A DNA stretch of 5,107 nucleotides, from assembly GCA_002347925.1 (NCBI GenBank), contig DDYL01000169.1, forward strand, positions 31,956 to 37,062, written 5' to 3'. The stretch comes from Chloroflexi bacterium UBA2235. GTDB lineage: Bacteria > Chloroflexota > UBA11872 > UBA12225. The position numbers and the translations under genes were made by a program. Shown here one piece after another: positions 1 through 5,107 of the stretch. How positions within the stretch are numbered: the stretch's first letter is position 1; every line of letters starts with the position of its first letter. The notes under the pieces are model-generated. The model did not search any database. It was not told where the DNA came from and saw only the letters and a program-made list of their open reading frames with translations.

Positions 1-2
1 GG

Positions 3-134
3 CGAGAGGGATTACGTCTCTCCGGTGTCCGTGTGGTTGGCGTGGAAAACATCGTGCTGATTGACACAATCGTTCGAAACACGGACTTTGACCCGTGCAA
101 GGAACTGTCTGCACGGCCAGTTCGCACCCGATAA
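3..134 (+). CDS. 3' end of an unrecognised convergent gene (partial, runs off the left edge)
   Basis: Plus-strand frame 3 is open from the window edge to a TAA at 132-134, giving 43 visible residues. There is no start codon in the window; the gene would begin further left. The peptide has the alternating hydrophobic pattern of real protein (GVRVVGVENIVLID, then TIVRNTDFDP), whereas the other two plus frames stop at 58-60 and 62-64 and read poorly. The pattern of G-V-x-N-I-V-L-I-D followed by R-N-T resembles a coil of a right-handed parallel beta-helix, as in pectinase-like or other carbohydrate-active proteins. A loose resemblance to the C-terminal strands of M24 metallopeptidases (GxRxEN-ivlV) is the alternative. 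Both are guesses from a short fragment. Placement supports a real gene: it stops 12 bases before the terminator of the opposing operon, a normal convergent arrangement. Confidence 0.45.
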   Translation, partial: REGLRLSGVRVVGVENIVLIDTIVRNTDFDPCKELSARPVRTR

Positions 135-145
135 GCGTCCACCAG

Positions 146-196
146 AAAAAGGGCAACGGTGGCAACATTCACGACAATGTGAACCTTGCCACCGTT
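146..196 (-). terminator. Rho-independent terminator of the transport operon
   Basis: Read on the minus strand, AACGGTGGCAA (196-186) pairs perfectly over 11 bp with TTGCCACCGTT (165-155). Inside it, after a two-base internal loop on each side, TTCAC and GTGAA form a second 5-bp stem around a six-base loop. Four bases (GCCC) after the outer stem comes TTTTT (150-146), the expected U-tract. The hairpin begins 28 bases after the stop of the last permease gene, so it most likely ends the operon. In the plus direction no T-tract follows the hairpin, so termination of the convergent gene by this element would be weaker. Confidence 0.85.
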
Positions 197-211
197 CCGA
201 ACCGACAACCC

Positions 212-226
212 AGCCGGTGCCCGGCT
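212..226 (-). other. Short GC hairpin overlapping the stop of the last permease gene
   Basis: AGCCGG and CCGGCT form a perfect 6-bp stem around a three-base loop (TGC on the plus strand), covering part of the TAG stop at 227-225. No T-tract follows on the minus strand, so it is not a terminator by itself. It could slow 3' exonuclease decay or be a chance GC-rich inverted repeat. Confidence 0.3.
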
Positions 227-1175
227 ACTCGACCAAACCCGTCCGGTCAATCGACTCAACGAAGAAGCGTTGGGTGAACAGGTAGATTGACAGAGGCGGC
301 AGGATCACGAGGAACACCGCAGCCATCACCAGCGCCTCATTGAACAGGTCACTGGCCTGGCCGCCAGTCGCCGTGTCTAGGGATGGCGACAGCACCGATA
401 ACCGCATCGGCAGTGTGAAGTACTCCATGCGGTTCAGGTAGATGAAAGGCTCAAAGAAGTCATTCCAGTGCCAGACCACACTGAACAGGAAGACCACCAC
501 GACGGCAGGCATCGCCAAGGGCACCATGATGCGCCACCACGTCGCGAAGGCACTGGCGCCATCAATACGAGCTGCCTCTTCAAGTTCCCACGGGAGCGTC
601 TTGAAGAACTGCCGGAAGACGACAACAAATAGTGCGCCTTTCAGCCCGTGACCGAAGAAACTCGGCACCACAAATGGCTGGTAGGTGTTGATCCACCCGA
701 GGTTCTTGTAAAGGATGAACAACGGCACAATGATCGTCTGAGGGGGGACGAGGAAGGTGAAGAGCACCAAGGCAAAAAGCGCGTCGCGCCCGGGGAAGCG
801 CACCCGCGCAAAGCCGTAGCCGACGAAGGCGCAACTCACCGTCTGCCCAAGTGCCGACCCAAGCGAGATGTAGAGGCTGTTGCTCAGGCTCTTCACGTAA
901 GCCATCGAGAAGAAGGCCAGCGGATAGTTGATCCAGAAGAAGCCACTCGGTATCCAGACGATTGTCGGATCCGTCAAATCCTGAGAAGTTTTCAGCGAGG
1001 TCGCCATGATGTAGAAGATCGGGACGAGGAAGACGAACGCAATGTCGATCAGCACGATGTAGGTGAAGGCCCGCTGAAGAAAGGTGATCGAACGACGACG
1101 CACGATCTGCCCGTCACGCCACCACTTCGGGCGCTCAACAAGGAACGATGTCGAGGATGCCGCGATGCTAGCCAT
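225..1175 (-). CDS. Carbohydrate ABC transporter permease, MalG/UgpE type (CUT1 family)
   Basis: 316-residue inner-membrane subunit, the second half of the heterodimeric channel of a CUT1 sugar importer. The cytoplasmic EAA loop that docks to the ATPase is at residues 199-223 (LEEAARIDGASAF...WWRIMVPL), with the invariant E-A-A, D-G-A and P-L. Six membrane segments lie at about 34-60, 98-122, 130-152, 165-190, 218-240 and 280-302. The C-terminus QRFFVESIDRTGLVE is the usual MalG-family ending (QR-F-x-E-G/S-I-x-x-T-G). The start at 1175-1173 is chosen because GGGAG (1186-1182) precedes it by six bases and it overlaps the stop of the upstream permease in ATGGCTAG, a translational-coupling arrangement. 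In-frame ATGs at 1226 and 1190 lack such a site and would overlap the upstream gene by more. The substrate cannot be read from sequence; family members carry oligosaccharides, glycerol-3-phosphate and similar compounds. Confidence 0.95.
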   Translation of the reverse strand: MASIAASSTSFLVERPKWWRDGQIVRRRSITFLQRAFTYIVLIDIAFVFLVPIFYIMATSLKTSQDLTDPTIVWIPSGFFWINYPLAFFSMAYVKSLSNSLYISLGSALGQTVSCAFVGYGFARVRFPGRDALFALVLFTFLVPPQTIIVPLFILYKNLGWINTYQPFVVPSFFGHGLKGALFVVVFRQFFKTLPWELEEAARIDGASAFATWWRIMVPLAMPAVVVVFLFSVVWHWNDFFEPFIYLNRMEYFTLPMRLSVLSPSLDTATGGQASDLFNEALVMAAVFLVILPPLSIYLFTQRFFVESIDRTGLVE

Positions 1176-2103
1176 TGCGATCTCCCGCATAGAAGACGTA
1201 CTGGTTGGTGATCCGTACGACCACAAACAGGATGACGAATACGACCGCGAAGTACACCCACCCTAGTGACGCAGCGTAGCCGAGGCGGAACCCGCCAGCG
1301 AACGCGGTCTGCTGAATGTACTCGAGGACCTCATTGAAGGTATCAGTGAAACTGTCCACAATGGTGTAGACCAGGTTCACCAGGATGACCGGCGAAAGCA
1401 GCGGTAGCGTCACTTTCCAGAAACGGTCCCAGTCTGTCGCGCCATCCACTCGGGCGGCCTCGTACAAGACTGGCGACACGCTATTCAGGCCCGCGAGAAA
1501 GATAAGCATCTGCACGCCGGTCTTCCAGAGAACGAAGAGCAACCGGTTCAGTAGGTCCGACACGCCAGCAGCGGCATCGGGGCCGATGTACTGGTAAACG
1601 AGTTCCTGAACGTCAACCCCCTGGCTGAGGGTGGCGCCGCCGACGCCCTGCGCGAATAGCTGCTTGATCACCTGGGCCGACCCGATAACGAGTGGCAGGA
1701 AGAAGACTGCCCGAAAACCGATCACTCCCTTGATCTTCTGGTTGGCAAGAATCGCCGAGAAGAGCGAGAAGATCATGATCACCGGGACATCAAGCAGGTT
1801 GTTCTTCAACGTTGCAAGCAACTTCGGGACGAAGCGCGCATCGATGAAGAAGGCCTCCTTGTAGTTATCAATTCCTTTCCACTTGAGATCGGTCAGGCTT
1901 GTTGCCTGCAATTCGTGGAAACTGAGGAAAAAGCTCTGGAACAGGGGCCATGCAAGAAAGACCAGGAACCCGACAATCCACGGACTGACGAAGAAGTAGC
2001 CTTCAAGCATGCGCTGCGTTGTCAGCGAAAGGCGACGACGACGCACCGGTGCGGTCGCCCGTGCCACCGCCAAGCCGTCGTCGCGCGAAACTGCAATCTT
2101 CAT
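1168..2103 (-). CDS. Sugar ABC transporter permease, MalF/UgpA/LplB type (CUT1 family)
   Basis: 311-residue inner-membrane permease expected to pair with the MalG-type subunit encoded next. An arginine-rich cytoplasmic N-terminus (RRRR at 21-24) leads into the first membrane segment (about 36-62, with the common SPWIVGFLVF pattern). Others lie near 102-121, 131-150, 187-207, 233-253 and 280-299. The EAA loop is at 215-236 (EAARVDGATDWDRFWKVTLPLL region), with E215, D220-G221-A222 and P234 in place. A loop of about 35 residues between the third and fourth segments (GVGGATLSQGVDVQ, then YIGPDAAAG) probably faces the solute-binding protein. The start lies three bases after the stop of the DUF5696 gene. 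The only ribosome-binding signal is a GCAGG overlapping that stop, so translation is probably coupled to the gene before it. No binding protein or ATPase gene is in the window. Confidence 0.95.
   Translation of the reverse strand: MKIAVSRDDGLAVARATAPVRRRRLSLTTQRMLEGYFFVSPWIVGFLVFLAWPLFQSFFLSFHELQATSLTDLKWKGIDNYKEAFFIDARFVPKLLATLKNNLLDVPVIMIFSLFSAILANQKIKGVIGFRAVFFLPLVIGSAQVIKQLFAQGVGGATLSQGVDVQELVYQYIGPDAAAGVSDLLNRLLFVLWKTGVQMLIFLAGLNSVSPVLYEAARVDGATDWDRFWKVTLPLLSPVILVNLVYTIVDSFTDTFNEVLEYIQQTAFAGGFRLGYAASLGWVYFAVVFVILFVVVRITNQYVFYAGDRNG
1182..1186 (-). promoter_or_regulatory. Ribosome-binding site that decides the start of the MalG-type permease
   Basis: GGGAG on the minus strand lies inside the end of the upstream permease gene and six bases before the ATG at 1175. 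The two in-frame ATGs further upstream (1226, 1190) have no comparable purine tract, so this site sets the 316-residue reading. Confidence 0.75.
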
Positions 2104-2106
2104 TGC

Positions 2107-4443
2107 CTACCTGCCCTTGCGTTCAAGCGCGTAGCCATATCCACGAATTTCCGCACCCTCGGGGGTCCGTCGCGAATCAGGGTTGTAGTTGACATAGAGA
2201 CGGGTGCCGTCGGCATATGTGACCCGGTTGAAGTTGCGCTGCAGGATCTCGTGGTTCATGATCGCCTGACCTGAGAGGAACCCGAAGGTCTCTCGCATCG
2301 ACTTGTATTCCTGAACCGCGGGATCAAGCCAATCCTCGTACTGGCTTGAATAGAGCAGGTTGTAATCGGTCCGGATCAAGTCCGAGGAAGGCGCGTAGGT
2401 CAGCTGGTAAACCGGCTGCATGCCCCATTCGTACTGCCTGAGCAGCTCAGTCTTGGGGTCGTTTCGAAGGTTTGCCCGAATCGTGTGTCGCACAACCAGG
2501 CCCTGGGTCGCGATGTGGTAAACCGGAACCGTGGCATCGCCGAACGCGTCAAGCGACGTGACCGGGGCGTCATACACTCGGTCAGTGTGCCCAAGGACAT
2601 ACGAATTCGCGCCTTGGATCATTGCCCCGCCGAGGACATCACGCTCACGGTCCGCCATCTTCATCCACGTCGCAGCCACTTCACCACGCGATAGCGGGTA
2701 GCGGTCGTTCGTGTCAGACATGACCATGTTGCCCATCTGGCGAAGAACCACCCCATCGATCCCCATGGCCTTGTGAGTTGGCAGGTCACGTTCCAGGTAG
2801 TTGTCCCGGGCAATCACCGGGTTCAAAAGATAGATTCCGCCCGAACCCTCAAAGACCGGAAGCTTGTTCACGCCACGAACCGTGTCCCACCGAGAGTTGA
2901 ACCCGTAGCTCCAGTTGGGCCAGATGTTCCGAAGTCCGGGGATCTGTCCGATGATCCCACCAGACGAGAAGGTATAGCCGAACATGTAGTCGTCTTCAAA
3001 GAAGATCTTGACACCGAGCCGTTTCGCCTCCTGGATAAGGTTCCGCAACCGGTCATCTCCACCCAACGTGCTTTCGGACGGATATCGCCTGGGCCAACGC
3101 CCTCGATAGCCATCATCGGCCCACCCGATCAAGTGAACGTCAAAGTCCTTGACACCCTTGTTGATGAACTCCCCGATGATGGTGAGCGCCTGGTCAAAGG
3201 TGGTCATCGGCACGAAGTCCTCACGGAACGAGGTTCTCCGGGTGATCCCCATGAACAGGTCCAGCAAAGGCCGGGGGGGCTCCGCCGGCAGAGGCTTGAG
3301 ACCCTTCACAAGCATGAGGTAATCGCGAAATGCCCGGCCCATGCCAGCATAGTTCGCGTCGTCCCCGGTCAAAAGGACATACCGGACCTGCCGATCACCG
3401 GGAAGACGATCTTCCTCAATCTTGTTCACAAACACACTGCGCCGGCGAGGAATGCTTGCCTGACGCCGGAAAATGAACTCGGCGGACCCTCGATTAGCAT
3501 TCATGATGTAGCCAGCAAGGTAGGCATTGACATTTGCCTGGAACTCACCTTGGGTGACGATTCCGGCATAGGCGCCGTCTTCCTGCTTCAAACCCCATAT
3601 CGGCATCGTTGGCCGCGTAACGGAATTCCCACCCCTGCCACCAGAGCCACCAACCGTGAACAGGTTTGCAGCCGCATCGGGGCCGAAGATCTGCGCGGAG
3701 TAGCGCTGCCGGTATTGCGGATACTCCGGCTTGAATTCGACGATTGCCCCCGCACCATCGGGGACCATGACATAGCCCTTCTGGCCAGCACGGGCGGCGC
3801 CAAACAACGGCAATATCTCAAGGGTCACCATCTTGAAGCACGTCGGGCTTGTGACAAGCTTGCAATTCCCGTATTCCTCAATGCCCTTGTCCGGAACCGT
3901 CACTTCGAGGAATGGGACGGCGCGCCCATCCGAGGCCTTTTCCTCACGGATGACGTATTCAATCGTGAAGCGCATCTTGAACTTGTCAATGTCGTACGTG
4001 GCGCGGAACCCACCGGGGATGTTGACCGCGGAAATTATCGGCTTCTCGGTATTCCACGTGAGGAGATTGGTCATCTGTCGCTTGGCGTTGGTTGCACTCA
4101 GCAAGAAGAGCGCGTCTTCCTGTGAAGCCTTCTGAGGGCCCAACTGCTCAAAGGGGTTGCTCGCCCACATCTTCCCGCTTCGGCGGTCCTCCACCACAAG
4201 GCGCGAGTCCGTGAAGTTGGCGTGAAGGCGAAGTGTCGACGTCTCGGCGACCATGGCGAAGCCGTCAGGCAGGGAGGCCTGTTCCACTACCGGCACAGGT
4301 GCCAATACTGCATCTGCCAACGCCGCCGGGACCTGCGGCGCCAACAACGCTATGGACGCCAGGCCGATGGCCATGCGGACCGTCACCGTCAAGGCACGCC
4401 GGTACCACCCGCCCATCTGCATCGTGCCGGTCATCCTCATCAT
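2107..4443 (-). CDS. Exported DUF5696 protein, glycoside-hydrolase-like
   Basis: 778 residues, close to the usual length of DUF5696 proteins. Seen: a signal peptide (RR at 15-16, hydrophobic 17-35, likely cleavage after ALA43 or ADA45, no lipobox cysteine), so it is secreted or signal-anchored. A beta-rich N-terminal half (about 60-380) contains SGKMWASNPFEQ (89-100), a Gly-rich loop (265-272) and VPDGAGAIVEF (227-237). A TIM-barrel-like region (about 390-690) contains DVHLIGWADDGYRGRWP (435-451), LGGDDRLRNLI (460-470), KIFFEDDYMFGY (479-490), GIDGVVLRQMGNMVMSD (561-577) and DRVYDAPVTS (621-630). A C-terminal domain ends in GTRLYVNYNP (746-755) and YGYALERKG. The layout resembles GH101-like retaining glycosidases, so a glycan-cleaving or glycan-binding role is inferred; activity and substrate are unproven. 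The start at 4443 follows GAGGGG (4455-4450) by six bases; the second ATG (4440) is also possible. Acidic candidates for catalysis include D443, D444, E483, D484, D485, D563, D577 and D621. Confidence 0.9.
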   Translation of the reverse strand: MMRMTGTMQMGGWYRRALTVTVRMAIGLASIALLAPQVPAALADAVLAPVPVVEQASLPDGFAMVAETSTLRLHANFTDSRLVVEDRRSGKMWASNPFEQLGPQKASQEDALFLLSATNAKRQMTNLLTWNTEKPIISAVNIPGGFRATYDIDKFKMRFTIEYVIREEKASDGRAVPFLEVTVPDKGIEEYGNCKLVTSPTCFKMVTLEILPLFGAARAGQKGYVMVPDGAGAIVEFKPEYPQYRQRYSAQIFGPDAAANLFTVGGSGGRGGNSVTRPTMPIWGLKQEDGAYAGIVTQGEFQANVNAYLAGYIMNANRGSAEFIFRRQASIPRRRSVFVNKIEEDRLPGDRQVRYVLLTGDDANYAGMGRAFRDYLMLVKGLKPLPAEPPRPLLDLFMGITRRTSFREDFVPMTTFDQALTIIGEFINKGVKDFDVHLIGWADDGYRGRWPRRYPSESTLGGDDRLRNLIQEAKRLGVKIFFEDDYMFGYTFSSGGIIGQIPGLRNIWPNWSYGFNSRWDTVRGVNKLPVFEGSGGIYLLNPVIARDNYLERDLPTHKAMGIDGVVLRQMGNMVMSDTNDRYPLSRGEVAATWMKMADRERDVLGGAMIQGANSYVLGHTDRVYDAPVTSLDAFGDATVPVYHIATQGLVVRHTIRANLRNDPKTELLRQYEWGMQPVYQLTYAPSSDLIRTDYNLLYSSQYEDWLDPAVQEYKSMRETFGFLSGQAIMNHEILQRNFNRVTYADGTRLYVNYNPDSRRTPEGAEIRGYGYALERKGR

Positions 4444-4449
4444 TGATTG

Positions 4450-4455
4450 CCCCTC
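4450..4455 (-). promoter_or_regulatory. Ribosome-binding site of the DUF5696 gene
   Basis: GAGGGG on the minus strand sits six bases before the ATG at 4443 and nine before the next ATG at 4440. It favours the first ATG as the start. It lies in the 49-base gap after the YIP1-like gene, where I see no convincing promoter or terminator, consistent with read-through from upstream. Confidence 0.75.
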
Positions 4456-4492
4456 AACGTACCGCTTGATCTGTGCGCATTCCCGCCAACCC

Positions 4493-5107
4493 CTATCGGG
4501 TGGTCAATTCATAGAACACTTGATAGAAAAACTCGTAGGTATTGCTCGAAAGGGCAAAGATCAGCGCCGCCAACGCCCAGATGATGATGACGGTGACCGC
4601 CCCTATCGCATACGTCGCGAGCGTCCGACCCGTCCCGAAATCGTGGATCACCCGTATGTGGGTATAGAACAGGTACGCCACCCACAGGCGCGTTCCCCAA
4701 CTGATCGTCATGAACAGAGACCGCTCATTCAGGGTCATGGAGTTCGTCAGCACGAATGTCGCGATCGGAGCAATGACGATGTACGGCCCGAAGCTGAAGG
4801 CCGCACTGACACAGATGTCCCTGAAGGAACCTTCGCCGAAGAAGATCATCGCGATTGCGTAGTGCGCGAGGCTCCAGGTGACAAACGGAATGATGATCCG
4901 GACCCCTTCCTGAAGGATCGACGTGTCCTCAGGATTGCCCCCATACAGAAACTGCGTCATGCCAAATGTCACCGTCCGGCTTATCTGTTCCATGACGAGT
5001 TCGACCGACCACACGGTGTTATCAATCGCGAAGAACACGAAATGGAAGCCCATGACGGCCATGACCAGACCGCGCGCCGCGATCAGGAGCGCAACAACAA
5101 ACAGGAC
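4493..5107 (-). CDS. YIP1-family membrane protein (5' end cut by the window edge)
   Basis: The frame is open from the right edge to a TAG at 4495-4493, giving 204 visible residues. The internal ATG at 5062 is not the likely start, because the frame continues upstream as another hydrophobic stretch (VLFVVALLIAARGLV), apparently the first membrane helix. From memory of the family, a short cytoplasmic N-terminus with an HPFDGFW-like motif should precede it, off the window. Visible helices, numbered from the edge, lie at about 1-28, 69-90, 98-121, 133-150 and 165-187. GEGSFRDI (91-98) followed by a helix with a conserved G-P, then the TLNE turn (125-128), match bacterial YIP1-domain proteins found beside DUF5696 genes. 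Residues 29-68 form an unusually long polar segment between the first two helices. It is the first visible gene of the operon and ends 49 bases before the DUF5696 start. Its function is unknown; a membrane partner of the transporter or of the exported enzyme is inferred from context only. Confidence 0.8.
   Translation of the reverse strand, partial: VLFVVALLIAARGLVMAVMGFHFVFFAIDNTVWSVELVMEQISRTVTFGMTQFLYGGNPEDTSILQEGVRIIIPFVTWSLAHYAIAMIFFGEGSFRDICVSAAFSFGPYIVIAPIATFVLTNSMTLNERSLFMTISWGTRLWVAYLFYTHIRVIHDFGTGRTLATYAIGAVTVIIIWALAALIFALSSNTYEFFYQVFYELTTR

Noticed and set aside
1..52. Minus-strand ATG at 52 open to the left edge, as the start of a further operon gene
   Set aside because: There is no Shine-Dalgarno sequence upstream, the peptide (MFSTPTTRTPERRNPSR) is uninformative, and a strong terminator lies just before it. 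The plus-strand tail over the same bases is more convincing.
61..89. TTGACA at 61-66 as a possible plus-strand -35 box
   Set aside because: At 17-base spacing the -10 position reads GACTTT, a poor match. The site lies within the probable coding tail, and the only plus-strand sequence downstream is antisense to the operon.
93..116. Inverted repeat CCGTGCA / TGCACGG with a ten-base loop, plus a competing CACGG at 80-84
   Set aside because: It could suggest alternative RNA structures, but it lies in the likely coding tail, has no T-tract on either side and matches no riboswitch or attenuator that I recognise.
61..285. A 74-codon plus-strand frame crossing the intergenic region and the end of the last permease gene
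   Set aside because: Its composition is unlike a folded protein, it runs through the terminator hairpin into the permease gene, and a different frame across 3-134 looks more protein-like.
648..1211. A 187-codon plus-strand open frame opposite the MalG-type permease
   Set aside because: It is highly charged (R, E, D, H-rich) with no hydrophobic core, typical of the reverse complement of a membrane-protein gene. The minus-strand frame has a full permease signature.
2773..4125. A 450-codon open frame on the plus strand, antisense to the DUF5696 gene
   Set aside because: It lies wholly inside a well-supported minus-strand gene, has no recognisable domain and has a low-complexity composition rich in charged residues and proline, as expected for the complement of a GC-biased coding frame.
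4456..4482. Eight-codon minus-strand frame (MRTDQAVR) in the gap before the DUF5696 gene
   Set aside because: Its TGA sits next to the ribosome-binding site, as a coupling leader would, but it has no properly spaced ribosome-binding site of its own and is short enough to occur by chance.
1..5107. CRISPR arrays, tRNA or rRNA genes, insertion sequences, long direct repeats
   Set aside because: I saw no regularly spaced repeats, no tRNA cloverleaf or rRNA segment, and no transposase or terminal inverted repeats. About 95% of the window is occupied by four collinear genes.

Overview
The window is a densely packed bacterial carbohydrate-transport locus. Four genes lie head-to-tail on the minus strand, with gaps or overlaps of 49, 3 and -8 bases, and read from right to left as one apparent operon. 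By eye the DNA is moderately GC-rich. Two of the three complete minus-strand genes have recognisable Shine-Dalgarno sequences. From memory of family distribution, a DUF5696 protein beside a YIP1-family membrane protein and two CUT1-type sugar permeases is typical of Paenibacillus-like Firmicutes and occurs in other glycan-degrading groups such as Chloroflexota. I cannot name the organism from this sequence.

Layout in transcription order (right to left): (1) 5107-4493, a YIP1-family multi-pass membrane protein whose 5' end is cut by the window edge; (2) 4443-2107, a 778-residue exported DUF5696 protein with the architecture of a large glycoside-hydrolase-like (TIM-barrel) enzyme; (3) 2103-1168, a MalF/UgpA/LplB-type permease; (4) 1175-225, a MalG/UgpE-type permease. 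A strong Rho-independent terminator (196-146) closes the operon. Left of it, the plus strand carries what looks like the 3' end of a convergent gene, ending at 134 and running off the left edge.

Working model (inference): the DUF5696 protein acts outside the membrane on an unidentified glycan or glycoconjugate. The two permeases form the heterodimeric membrane channel that imports the product. The YIP1-like protein is a conserved membrane companion of unknown role. The solute-binding protein and the ATPase needed for a working CUT1 importer are not in the window. They may lie to the right, or the ATPase may be a shared MsmK-type protein encoded elsewhere.

The most interesting content is the DUF5696-YIP1 pairing, whose biochemistry is, to my knowledge, undescribed, and specific residue features of this DUF5696 protein.
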